DNA of 64,000 nucleotides from Litomosoides sigmodontis (Eukaryota > Nematoda > Chromadorea > Rhabditida > Onchocercidae), in contig OY718808.1 in the NCBI GenBank assembly GCA_963070105.1, forward strand, positions 1,690,738 to 1,754,737. The letters run 5' to 3'. How positions within the stretch are numbered: position 1 is the stretch's first letter; every line of letters begins with the position of its first letter. The translations under genes were made by a program, and so were the position numbers. The notes under the pieces were generated by a model. The model worked only from the letters and a program-made list of their open reading frames with translations. It was not told the origin of the DNA and did not search any database. Of this stretch, positions 23,327 to 34,153 are shown piece by piece.

Positions 23327-24972
23327 TCTTCAATTCGTAAATTCATTCTTCATTCTCAATGCTATTTATAGTAAGTTGTTGTTTGTGTTTTCGCAAAGCG
23401 CTCTGTATTTTGATGGCATCACTGATCCGATTAATTCCTGTCAGTGTACAAAAATTGTCCAATACTTCTTCTGTAATTTGTTGAATCGAACTTGTTCGAA
23501 ATGTTACATAACTTTAGCGGCTAATTTCATTTTGATATTTCAATCAGAAAGCAAGCTATCAGAGAGGCAAACAAATTCATTGAATGTTAACAAAGCACTG
23601 ATAACAGCACAATTCTTATTTTGATATGCTTCAACGATTGTTGCTATAATTCGTTCATTAAGCATAGATTTTTGTTATACCTTACTTATCACTGTTTGGA
23701 ACAAATATCTTAGAATCTTCAAATTAGGTCGAAATGTAAAGTTTAGTTCGGTGTAATAATTTAATTTGAATGTGTTTAAATTTCTTTGAAATGGAATGAA
23801 TTTGTTAATGCTGGTGGCACATTTTAATAAAAGGAAGAAATTATATTGATTTCGATTTGGAATTTCTATTTTATCGGTAATTTGATTGCAAAAATTTTCA
23901 TTCAAAATTCTCGGCGGAGCAATAGGTAAAACATTCATTTCTTCGTCATTCTTAATTAGTATTCAATTAGTGAATTTCGACATAATGTTTATCATTTAAA
24001 TGCAATAATCTAAACACTATCAAATGCGCAAAACTTTCTAATTAATAGCAAATTCCTCTTTCGTTAATCAATGTTTGATCAAACTGTGAGCACCTGATTT
24101 TCACTCATTGAATTCCATTCACCTCATTGATTTTCTTTATATCTTTCAGTAAATGATAGCAATTAAGTAAGCTGGGAAAGTTAGTGAGTAATTCAATCTC
24201 AATTACCGCCTTTCAAAGTGTTAAATTATCTTCCTAACTAAAGTTACCACATTTCATACAGTTTTATCAATCAACTAAACCCTTCGCTTGTAACTGCCAA
24301 GCTGTTAATAGTAAGAAAAATAATTAGAAATAAGCGGAAATTTGAGTTGTTGAAATATTTGACGATAAAAGATGTCTTTGTTTCACTTACATTACCACTG
24401 CTGTAGTTTATGTTTACATGAAATTTTATTAATGTATTTCTCTCGACAAACAGATAGTTTGGTATTTTAATGGGAATTAATATTTTGCTCAATTAGATTA
24501 ATTCATTTGTTGTTTCCGCAATTTGTCAGTTATTAACATTCATTCATCAACTTTCGAATAATTATTCATATTGTGCAATTGTCCCAGATTATTTCAAATG
24601 TACAACTTTAGTAGCACTTAAGCTCATTGAGCATTTTAATTTGAAATATTTGAAACCATCAAAGAGCAAACAAAATTGTGGGACAACGACAATTCGTTTA
24701 CTACGAAAATATGCTAATTTTGCAATTGACCATCGATTATGTAGCAAATTGTACTAGTTCAGAAGGCAAAAATGAGAAATTTTTCTACGACAATATTTCC
24801 ACTATTTCTATGCTATTCAACGAAAAACTAACTACTCCTTTTTGCTGGCAAATAACGTAAAATGTTTACGTAATTACGTACGTCTAACACTTTCCTAATT
24901 GCCTTTTTTTTGGCTTCGTCATCAGTGTAACAAATTATTAAATCATTATTTGTTGTAATGAAACATTCTTTT

Positions 24973-25087
24973 AATAAATTTCTTTTTGAAATAAAAATGT
25001 GCGGCATTGACAATATCACATATCACTGCACCTATCAGCTCAATCCTATTACTGCTATGTGCTACTGGAAATGACTTATACAAGGTG
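24973..25087 (-). repeat. Right arm of the long inverted repeat
   Basis: Reverse complement of the arm at 21929-22047, diverged but clearly alignable end to end. The arms are about 2.9 kb apart. Confidence 0.8.
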
Positions 25088-25542
25088 TATTCTATTTCGT
25101 TGACAACGTTGAATTGTAATTATGCGTAAATTGGTTCAAAACAATTAAAATAAAAAGGAAATCAAAGCCATCAAGAAATGTATCGCTGTCAATTCACATG
25201 CAACATATATGCAAACACATACAACATTACTTTTGTATTATTATTTTTTGAAATAAAAGGGAGGAAATGAGCGGACAGATATGACTCTTTCTCCAGCTAA
25301 CACGAAATTTCACCGAATCTAGCAGTGAAGCGTTGAGCAGAAAAGTAAGAAACTTCGTAACGAACACTTGTAATTTTGGCCGTATAGTTGGTCTCAATAG
25401 AATTATCTGTTGTTTGAGTTTTTTTAATCATCGCTAACACTTAAATCCCTGAGCCTTATAGGAGAAACTTTAGTGTCCATGCATTGAGGTACTTGAAAGA
25501 GATATGTTAGCGGAAATATCTGAAAAATATTTGGAGAGTTAT

Positions 25543-26017
25543 GGTAGCTAAAATATCGTTTAACACTAGATGGTCTGCAAATTGTTGCATACAGCGATAT
25601 TAATATTTGCTGCGACCATGTATGGTCGATGATTTCTGATCTTTAAATTCGTGTTGTGAACACGGTAATACGGGGTAGTAGTCTTAGATGATTGTTGTGA
25701 GTTACGTGTTCTGATACGTGTATTGTGCTGATACCTGTATCATTATTTTGTAACCTAAGCACACAGGACGACTCTGCTTCTGTGAAACAAGTTGATTTTT
25801 ATTCTAACTATTCACATTACAGGAGTTCACATACTTTTTTTTAACCGTGTATTTATACAGGTAATTCAATTAAGTCTACAATATCTCAATTTACATAATT
25901 GGTTGCCGTGATATCTATGGACATTTGTGTATTGTGTGATTAAATATGTTAGCTAACATACCGTTTAACATTGGGTCGACTATAGGTTGTTGAATAGAGT
26001 GAAAGCGATTAAATGCA
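25543..26017 (+). repeat. Diverged direct repeat pair
   Basis: Copies at about 25543-25610 and 25948-26017 share TAGCTAA, ATAYCGTTTAACAYT and TTGTTG plus AGCGAT in the same order. The similarity is moderate and was judged by eye. Confidence 0.4.
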
Positions 26018-26185
26018 GTGTTCACGGATCCATGTTATTAAGCTGCCTCTTTACAGTGCTGTAATTCTTTGGGAGTACTATTCATCATAATTTATTTATC
26101 GCTTTTTGTAGATTATGTGCAACTCAACATGAATATTTAGTTAGTAAAATTACACATAAGTTCAAGTGATTTGTAGAGGAATAAA

Positions 26186-27963
26186 ATGGGACTGTCAGAT
26201 AACGATGTGCAAAAGCAATTGCGACATATGATCGCATTCATTGAGCAAGAAGCAATTGAAAAAGCAGAGGAAGTTGATGCAAAAGCAGAAGAGGAATTCA
26301 ATATTGAAAAGGTAAGTATTGTATGATCTTTGTCTTAATGAAATTTAAGTACGGTTAAGTACGCAAGTAAAGCGAGCATCATCCTTTTTTGATTTACTTG
26401 TCTAAAGCATGACAATGCCTTGTTATGACGGAGCAAGAAGAATGATTTGACTTTTGCGATCAGGGATTTTTTCTTACGAGGTATATACGTGTTCATAATT
26501 CAGTTGTCGGCATAGGTCATTATAATGTGAACAATACGAAAATTCTCAGTTGTTTTGCACTGAATTGATTTTTTAGAAAAATCATCCGTCTACGCTAGTT
26601 TCTTTCCAGGGTCGTCTAGTCCAGCAGCAGCGAGCCAAGATTTTAGAATACTATGACAAGAAAGAAAAACAAGTGGAGCTGCAAAGAAAAATTCAGAGCT
26701 CGAATATGCTCAATCAGGGACGCCTAAAATGCCTGAAAGTAAGAGCGCTCGACGTTTTTGGCGGAACATGTGCATATTATGGGAAGTAATTGCAGGAGTA
26801 TTTACGGCAGTTAATAGTATTTATAACTGGAATGTGCAACGATGTACACTGAAGCTACAGTCTTTTATGCCGAAAGTATTACTTATTTTCATTTGTAGGC
26901 ACGTGAAGATCACCTGAATAAGGTTCTGGAAGAGGCGCGATCAAATTTGAGTCAAATTTCCGGAGATTCCGTCAAATATCCATCAATCCTGAAAGGTTTA
27001 ATCCTACAGGTATTCCTTTTTTTCGCAGTGTATTTGGTATGGAATGCTACTTCTGATTCATCTAAATAGCTTTTGAGGCATTTTCTGCATTCGTTATTCC
27101 GTCATTATTTCTTGCAGGCATTATTCCAAGTTCTAGAACCAGAAGTCACATTGCGCTGTCGCAAAGAAGATGAAGTGTTGGTGCAAAAACTCCTACCAGA
27201 ATGTCTTAATGAACTTGAACAACAGTGGGGTGAGCGTACAAAGGTTTGAAATTTTTTGGCAATTGATCAAGGATGGGTGAGAGCTTCCTTCTTAATCTTC
27301 ATTAAGAAGACATCCCTTCTTAATGTCCTAAAACGCTCGTGTTTCAATATATGTCAAGTTAAATTTTAAACAGTACGGTGCTTTAGATTTTTGTCTGGTT
27401 GATTAAACAGTGACATTACTTGTCCTTTTAGGTAAGAATCGACACGAGCGAATATTTACCGGATGAAAGTGCTGGTGGAGTGGAAATTTCAGCAAAAAAT
27501 GGTAAAATAATGGTTTCATCGACACTGGAATCTCGTTTAGAATTGATTGCTGCTCAGGTAAATGGTGTTTCCATATCGGAGGGATATATTCAACTTATTA
27601 TATTTCTCAGCGCTAAGCACTGCAAAGATACTAGCACGATATTTTCTGAGATCATATGAAACTTTCATGCTCTCTGATGCTGTGATCACCAAAGGGCCCA
27701 ATTTTCATTGTAAAAAAACTTTTCAAGGTTAATGAAAATTACGTTGAATGATCCTTTTTATTACCATTCTTTCCAGTCTTTTTGGAGCTGTACTATACTG
27801 AGACTAGTTGGACGATTGCGGTCGTTTATGCATTTTTATTCGTGTTGTCTGAAATTTTGAAGCGTAGTGTTTAACTGTTGGTAATTAGAAAATATTGCAG
27901 ATTATACCTCAAATTCGTGTTGCTTTGTTCGGTGAAAATCCGAATAGAAAATTCTTTGACTGA
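26186..27963 (+). CDS. vha-8: V-type proton ATPase subunit E
   Basis: Six exons: 26186-26311, 26610-26738, 26899-27009, 27118-27243, 27432-27557 and 27901-27963 (TGA), all phase 0, give 226 residues, the normal size for subunit E. Subunit E forms peripheral stalks of the cytosolic V1 sector and couples ATP hydrolysis to proton pumping into lysosomes and other organelles. The N-terminal half is a charged helix beginning [20 protein letters not shown] and running through [18 protein letters not shown]. The C-terminal half carries the globular domain ([20 protein letters not shown]) and ends [19 protein letters not shown], all characteristic of this family. A TTGTAG acceptor at 26171-26176 lies nine bases before the ATG and suits trans-splicing. 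It is first of three same-strand housekeeping genes. Confidence 0.97.
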
Positions 27964-28687
27964 AGGTATTACAACAGTCGATGTACACAGCGAACAAAAG
28001 TGAAGTTGTTTCTAGTCTGCGCTGCGTTGCATATTCCATGTGATTTCTGTGATAGTTTGTTATTTTAAAGATAGTTTGTTATTTTAAACATTCTGACTGA
28101 TGATTACCATGCAGTTTATATGGCTTACAATGATTTGCTTTATTTTGTTATATTTTGCAAATACTTAACAGCGAACTTTTCCTCTGTCTAAGCATGCCGT
28201 GTTTCTAGCCTGTGGGAGCACTATAGCGAGTATTTGTATGGTTTTTCATGAGTATGTTACTAGCGGATATTTTATTTGTTGCTGAAAGAAATTGTTCATT
28301 CATCTTTTTTATCCTGTCCAGTCATCGTATTGTACAGTATTATCATTGTGATTATGGTGTTATTAGTGGTATAAGAATAGTGGTAAAGCCAACGTTTTTT
28401 CTTAGTTTCCTCCTTGGTCGAAATATTCCGAATGTTTACCGAAATTACGTGCTTGTAAAAACTGGAGCAGGGGGTTTGCGGGATGGTAACAGGCTGAAAT
28501 TGTATGGTTTCCTGCTAAACACGTAAACAAGTAGTATTGGCATGATTTTATGTCAATTTCTTTCTCGAAGAGTCTACTTGCATGGCATTAGCTGTGTGCG
28601 CCAGATTAGGTACGAATGGTTCGGAAGAGAGAGAATTGTGGAAGGGCCAATTCTAACAGAGAGTTTTGCAGGTTCTAAACTTGAGGA
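27964..28687. other. Intergenic spacer between V-ATPase E and RPB9 genes
   Basis: No exon is supported in these 0.72 kb. A 19-base unit, GATAGTTTGTTATTTTAAA, is tandemly duplicated near 28053-28090. A TTTTGCAG acceptor at 28664-28671 lies 16 bases before the next start codon and could be a trans-splice site for a downstream operon gene. Confidence 0.5.
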
Positions 28688-29430
28688 ATGGCCGCAGAGC
28701 CTGGATTTGTCGGTATAAAATTTTGTCCGGAATGGTAAGTTTGTTTCAATTTTGAATAAAAAAACGATCCGTGAGTGACATGTGGTTGGAGTTTATCCCT
28801 CAATCTTTGTAATACGTCATAAGTTTGTTTTAAATTTCGAGACTAACATTGGAGGCGAATGCTCGTTTTATTTATTGATTTTTCAAAAATTTCAGCAATA
28901 ACATGTTGTATCCAAAAGAGGACAAGGAAAACAGGCAATTATTATACGCATGTAGGAACTGCGACCATAAACAACTTTCCGAAAATCCGTGTATTTATGT
29001 TAACAAATTAATGCATGAAGTCGAGTTAGTTTACTTTTGTTTAGTGCTGTAGAAAATTAGTTTTCAAATTCAAACTTAGATGCAGCTTCTTGCGTGGCAG
29101 CATATATTGATTTCAGACCAATCAATCGTCCAATTTAGCATTAAGTTTATTTTGGATCGTTTTTAGTGAATTAACTCAAATTGTGGCTGATGTTGTACAC
29201 GACCCAACATTGCCGAAGACGGAGGATCATCCCTGTCCAATGTGTCAGGGACGAGAAGCTGTATTTTTCCAGGCTCAATCTAGGAGAGCGGAAGTATGAT
29301 TTGGTTGTCTTTTTTGATGAGTTTTAGCTTTCTCTAGTTACTGCTTAAATTCTAAAAATCATTTTAGGAAGAGATGAGGCTGTACTACGTTTGTATGAAT
29401 CCAGGGTGCGCACATCGGTGGACTGATTGA
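28688..29430 (+). CDS. rpb-9: DNA-directed RNA polymerase II subunit RPB9
   Basis: Four exons: 28688-28734, 28896-29024, 29167-29293 and 29368-29430 (TGA), phases 2, 2 and 0, give 121 residues, close to the usual length of about 125. RPB9 is a small RNA polymerase II subunit in the nucleus that helps start-site choice, elongation and proofreading with TFIIS. Two zinc ribbons are complete. The N-terminal one uses Cys 13, 16, 35 and 38. The C-terminal TFIIS-like one uses Cys 82, 85, 110 and 115. Family signatures include [40 protein letters not shown] and the final HRWTD. The start is fixed by the first in-frame ATG behind the acceptor at 28671. It lies between the V-ATPase E and LAMTOR2 genes on the same strand. 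Confidence 0.97.
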
Positions 29431-29901
29431 AGCGGCGTTTAATTGCTTGAAATCAATCTAATTAGTTTAATTCTAGTTTATGTGTGTGTTTTCAAAACAC
29501 TTTGTGGATCTCTTACTTTTCTTTTTCCATTCATTTCCTAATTTTTGTATGTTGTAATTATTTATGCTGAAATATAAAATATTATATGTATGTTTTTGGT
29601 TCCTTATCGATTCATTCGCGGTTGCTTTATTCTATTTTGTTGTATAGAAAGAAGAAAATGCGATATCTATAAAAATTGCAGCAAGTATGCAGGATCAAGG
29701 AAAGTTTTTTTAAGGATTGAAAGCACTTCAGCTGAAATCGTATAATTGTTTACTCCTGTGATCGAGTAAAGTAGTGTAGGTTAGGTTAAGTGTCGGTTGA
29801 TTCAAATGATCATGTAAAAAAACGGTATGGAGAAGGTTGGGAAAAGATGCTGTTGAATTTTCTGATGTAGATCTATTCATGATCGGACTCGAACTGAAGT
29901 A
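29431..29901. other. Spacer between RPB9 and LAMTOR2 genes
   Basis: About 0.47 kb with no supported exon. It should hold the RPB9 3' UTR and the leader of the next gene. Confidence 0.5.
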
Positions 29902-30895
29902 ATGTTGAAGCCGAAAGCATTAACCGAAGTGCTTGGACAAGTAAACACGCCAAATACAAGAAGTGGTGCATTCTTGCTTAATCGTGAAGGTTAGTCACTT
30001 TTTTTTTTTTTTTAAGGACAACGCAAATAAAAAGAACTGTATTAGTAATGCAGACTGAAGCGGAAGGGTAACGAAAATAATCGTGATGCTACAATATGAG
30101 GGCGACCATTTTTACCACTTCTGCTCTGATGGTTTTTCCACCGAAGGTTCAACTAATTATGGCTCCCAGTTACAAGGATGGATCACAATGAGTTATCGAC
30201 ACACCGAATGTGTTCTTTTCGCATAATTTTCGACAATTATTTCTTTTTAATATTTCCGTTAACGTTAAGCTTGTTTTAGGTTTACTGCTCGCATATAGTG
30301 GTTATGGCAGCGTTGGAGGAAATGATACAAATGCAACGGTGTCTGCTGCTTTGATTTCCAACATTTGGGAAACATTCGAAAGACAAGGTGGAAATTTTTT
30401 ATAAGAATTAGAAATTTCCAACACGAATTTTTGAATGAAATTGAGGGTGTTAAACAAACCAGTTACGGTTTATACTAATCTGCTATTTTAATAATGATAG
30501 GAATTTCCATTTTACATGCATAGTGCTGTTGATTTTATTAATAAATCTGTGAAATTGACAATTTTTGCTCAATCTTTTCTGTTGAATCTTTTCTGTTGCA
30601 GATAAACGATATAAGAGATATTTAGAGTTTACATTCACCGTGTGATAATGGAAAAACTAGGGCGTTAAGCAATATAGCTTATCCATTATTGAGCTATTTT
30701 TCAGGTGTACGAGAAAATTTGACGGAGATGCTAGTGGAGTGTGAAAATGGAGTTATTGCCGTAACACGAATAGCCAATATGCTTCTGGCAATAAAAACGG
30801 GGAGTGAAGTGCCACTTGGCTTGCTTCGAGCAAAACTTCGCGCACTCGCTGACTACCTTTATACGCCACTAACTGTTGTTTCTTCCAAAGATTAG
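29902..30895 (+). CDS. lmtr-2: Ragulator complex protein LAMTOR2 (roadblock domain)
   Basis: Three exons: 29902-29989, 30280-30387 and 30705-30895 (TAG), both junctions phase 1, give 128 residues against about 125 in animals. LAMTOR2 (p14) pairs with LAMTOR3 inside the pentameric Ragulator, which anchors Rag GTPases on the lysosome so that amino acids can activate TORC1; it also scaffolds MAPK signalling. The whole protein is one roadblock/LC7 fold. Diagnostic stretches are [16 protein letters not shown] at the start, [24 protein letters not shown], and [10 protein letters not shown] through [15 protein letters not shown] near the end. It is the third gene of the tandem cluster. Ragulator physically contacts the V-ATPase V1 sector, so proximity to the subunit E gene is functionally suggestive but unproven. 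Confidence 0.96.
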
Positions 30896-31529
30896 CATGA
30901 ACTCTGTTCGTGGCTTTTATTATTACTTAGATGTAGAGCTTAAAATTTTTTGAATTGTTCGATTTTTTTTTCTTTTGACAGTCAGTCAGGAGCAATGAGC
31001 ATTCCTAAAGCAAACCTCAGAGATGTGGATCTCATTATTATTTTAATATGTCAACAGACGTATGATGTGGGATTATTATTTTCTGTTTTAACCATCCTTC
31101 GTTTACGCCGTTAGTTGAGAACTTGCAATAAACCGTGCAATTTAAGCATAAATTATAGATTTTGTTATGGCATACATGTCATAGAAGTTGAAATTGTGTA
31201 ATTAGTCTGGCTGTAAATGATTATTGTAATAGGAAGAGTTAATTTACTTTGCAAGAATGTTTACTAGGTTGTTAATTTTCGACTACTCTGTTTTATAATT
31301 GATTAACTACAATTATAAAATTTTGCTTTTATTTTTACCATATAGTAATGAATGTGTCACACAAATCAGTATGCAAATTTCTTGATGTGAGGCATCAAGT
31401 TGATCGATTCTTACATTTCTCTTCTCATTTATATTTGAAATTTCAAAATTATTTCAAATTCGTTGAATTTGCGTCCAAGAAAAATGAAATTTATTTGAAA
31501 ACAATCGACCATTCCTAAATGTGCAGTTT
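30896..31529. other. Convergent 3' region of LAMTOR2 and a membrane microprotein
   Basis: No exon is seen. An AATAAA at 31127-31132 on the + strand is a plausible polyadenylation signal for the LAMTOR2 transcript. Confidence 0.5.
31127..31132 (+). terminator. Candidate polyadenylation signal of LAMTOR2 gene
   Basis: Canonical AATAAA, 232 bases after the LAMTOR2 stop codon. In A+T-rich DNA the hexamer alone is weak evidence. Confidence 0.4.
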
Positions 31530-31664
31530 TTATTGAGCCGTACCACCAGCACCCTGTTTCATTCGTGCTTGCGCCTCCTTGATGTAAGGTTCCAGGATTC
31601 CCATATGATAAGCAACACCAAGACCAATTAAAATGAGTAAAAATAGAATTACAGCTGCACCCAT
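31530..31664 (-). CDS. 44-residue single-pass membrane microprotein
   Basis: This single-exon ORF on the minus strand reads MGAAVILFLLILIGLGVAYH and then MGILEPYIKEAQARMKQGAG before a short GTAQ end. Residues 3-19 form one strong hydrophobic helix. The C-terminal half is amphipathic and positively charged. A TTTGCAG acceptor at 31695-31701 lies 30 bases upstream of the ATG, which fits trans-splicing of a short leader. There are no cysteines and no long N-terminal extension, so it looks like a tail-out small membrane protein rather than a secreted peptide. I do not recognise the family. Microproteins of this form often regulate pumps or join respiratory, translocon or ER complexes, but nothing here says which. 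It is convergent with LAMTOR2. Confidence 0.65.
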   Translation of the reverse strand: MGAAVILFLLILIGLGVAYHMGILEPYIKEAQARMKQGAGGTAQ

Positions 31665-34153
31665 ATTTTACAGTATATTTTCCCTCGATTCGTCCTGCAA
31701 ACAAGACTATCGTTCGAGATTTGACGCTATTTTAAACAAATTCAGTTATGTCTCACTTCAATCTTTTACCGCTTACAATTTTATTTTACCGACTGGCTTG
31801 CTTGTTTTCCGCTTTGAAACGTTAGTTGCGGGATCAGGTTCAGGGAAGGAAGATTTGTTCTACCTGCCCAAGTACCTCTTTGTTAAGTAATTAAATTAAA
31901 CACTGATTTACTCAAACTACACATATCTATTTTATAGGCGAGTAACTGGTAACTATTAAATTTGCATAATTTTTTTATACATTTCGTATGGAAATTGCAG
32001 CAGTGTTTATTCATTTATTCATGCTTTACGTACCAAAAATAAATTAAAGGATATTACTTTTCTACAATAATTTAAAGACATGAAAAGCGGAGATTCAGCA
32101 TTAAAACTTGCTGTTCTATTCTACTATAGTGCTAACGTAGATTCATGTATTTCACTGATAATCATATCAGTAGTGCGATGGTACAATTACAAGGATTAAT
32201 CCTGAGTACCACGTGATTCTAATAAAAATCCTAATCACACCTACCCGTTAATTCGTTTAGTTGAAATATGACTATAAAGGAGTGAATAAAGTTTAAATTT
32301 ATCGTCGTGGAAACATTCCAACTGAATTGTATGAACAAGGATATTACACAAGAAGACTACGTTAAATTTTCAGCATTACAATGTTATCCCAAATTTTCGA
32401 TTAATGAAGTAGAAAATTTCACATTTCATCAATGAATCATTGAACATAATAGGAGGAGACAATATAAACTTCCAATCGAAACTTTTCATTTAATTTTTTA
32501 AAAAATTCATTTCAAATAATCTAAAATCATTGGAAAGTTCAATAAAGAATTTTTGATAAAGCTCCATTTCAATTCTCAGCAATTTCTATCGCACAACACA
32601 ATCTTATTGTTAATGAAGCATAAATTAAAGTGAGATATGTGAAATTACACTCATTATTTGTGGAAATTGAACAATGTGCTTTAAAATAGTTCTGATCAGG
32701 TAGATAATTGAATGTGTAGTACGATTTTCTCAATTACTATCAATGAGTTAGAGAAATTATCTCTAAAAATATCACCACCTGTGTCGACGTCCTTTCTTCT
32801 CTTCCGAGAAATCTACGGTCATCAAGTGCATTTTCCGATGCTTTTACTTTTTTTTTTTTAAACTTTTCATCTATTTTACCACATTTTCATCTCTGTGAAC
32901 AGACGTATATTTAACGTGTAAACTAAGCATTTCAGTTAAAAATTTTTCAAGCATATACGCTAAAATATCCACAGTTACATATGCATGGTAAAAAGATGCG
33001 AGAAAAGCAGCAATAGTAACCTACAATTATAATTTACAAGAAATCAAATAGTGATTTAATTCTCTTCGATTTATATTTTTTATAAATAAAAAAATTTGTA
33101 CATTATGGATTAATTGAAGAAAATAAGATGTAAAGATATGAACATTAAATGAGTTTCACAACTCATCCTCAGATTTTTTCACTTTTTTTCATTTTTTCAA
33201 TCTTTTGCTGAAATTAAAATTTTTTAGGAAAGGAAAGTTTGAAAATAAAAGAAAAATACAATTTCAACTAAAACTTTTCGTGGACAATAAAAGAAAATAA
33301 TATTTGCTGAATATCTTCCTGTATTTTCATGCTTTATATGTGACTAGAAATAGTTGTCTTGCAATAAAAAAATTTATTTAGATTGTTTGATTGTGCTAGA
33401 CGAGTGATATTTGCTGTTGAGATTTTTTTGTCACAGTGAATGCGAAAAGGATTGCAGCAAATCGAAAATAAAAAAGACAAAAATGAATTAGATTAGAGAG
33501 ATTACAACTTAAACAACAAAGTGATCATCATGGTAGTTCTCATCAAATTTCATCAAAATTCCGAACTTTTAGAAAAAAAAATATAAAAATATAGTAACCA
33601 AAAATCATATGTTTAAATAACAATCAAAGATCGCATGCAAACTGAAGCATTCAAATAAGCTTACGACCAATAAAAAAATTATGAAATGCAATTTATAGTA
33701 CAAAAAAAAAATTGAAATAAAAACAGATGCCTTTTAGGCTCACCGTATTCACAAAAGCTAGCACACACATATAAAGTAATTGTAACACTGTCTTCTCAAT
33801 GTTTCATTTCTTAGTTTTACGAATTATAAAAATTACTAGAAAAAAAACTTTCTGCTTTAAAGCAGAGGCAAGAAAAGTGTTTTTCTTTCTTTTGTTCGCT
33901 TGAAATCAAAATCTTAATTTCAGTTTGAAGTGAATCAAAAAGAATACGAAAAACAAAGTGACAAGATAAGAAATTGGAAAAGCACAGAATCTGAATGATT
34001 ATATTTCTAAAGCTATTTTTCGGCTCAAATATATCGTTGAGAAGCAAAAACTATAATCAAAATGCAGCACACAACAACATTGCAACTTTCAAATAATTTT
34101 CAATAAGCAGTAAAATAACTTGATTCACCTAAATGAAACGAATCTTACTCCAA
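31665..34153. other. Intergenic region
   Basis: About 2.5 kb with no supported exon on either strand. It should contain the promoter of the membrane microprotein gene at its left and the TACC 3' UTR at its right. The reading frames here are short and lack splice-consistent partners. Confidence 0.5.

Larger units (their letters stand above)
23327..26185. other. Intergenic region before the V-ATPase gene
   Basis: No exon chain is recognised on either strand. It contains the right inverted-repeat arm at 24973-25087 and a diverged direct repeat (25543-25610 and 25948-26017). The promoter of the + strand housekeeping cluster should lie in its right part, but I see no confident promoter motif. Confidence 0.5.

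Noticed and set aside
23376..24860. Several 60-90 residue frames between the secreted-protein gene and the right inverted-repeat arm
   Set aside because: A+T-driven composition, no recognisable domains, and no phase-matched splice partners; a transposase of the flanking repeat was looked for and not found.
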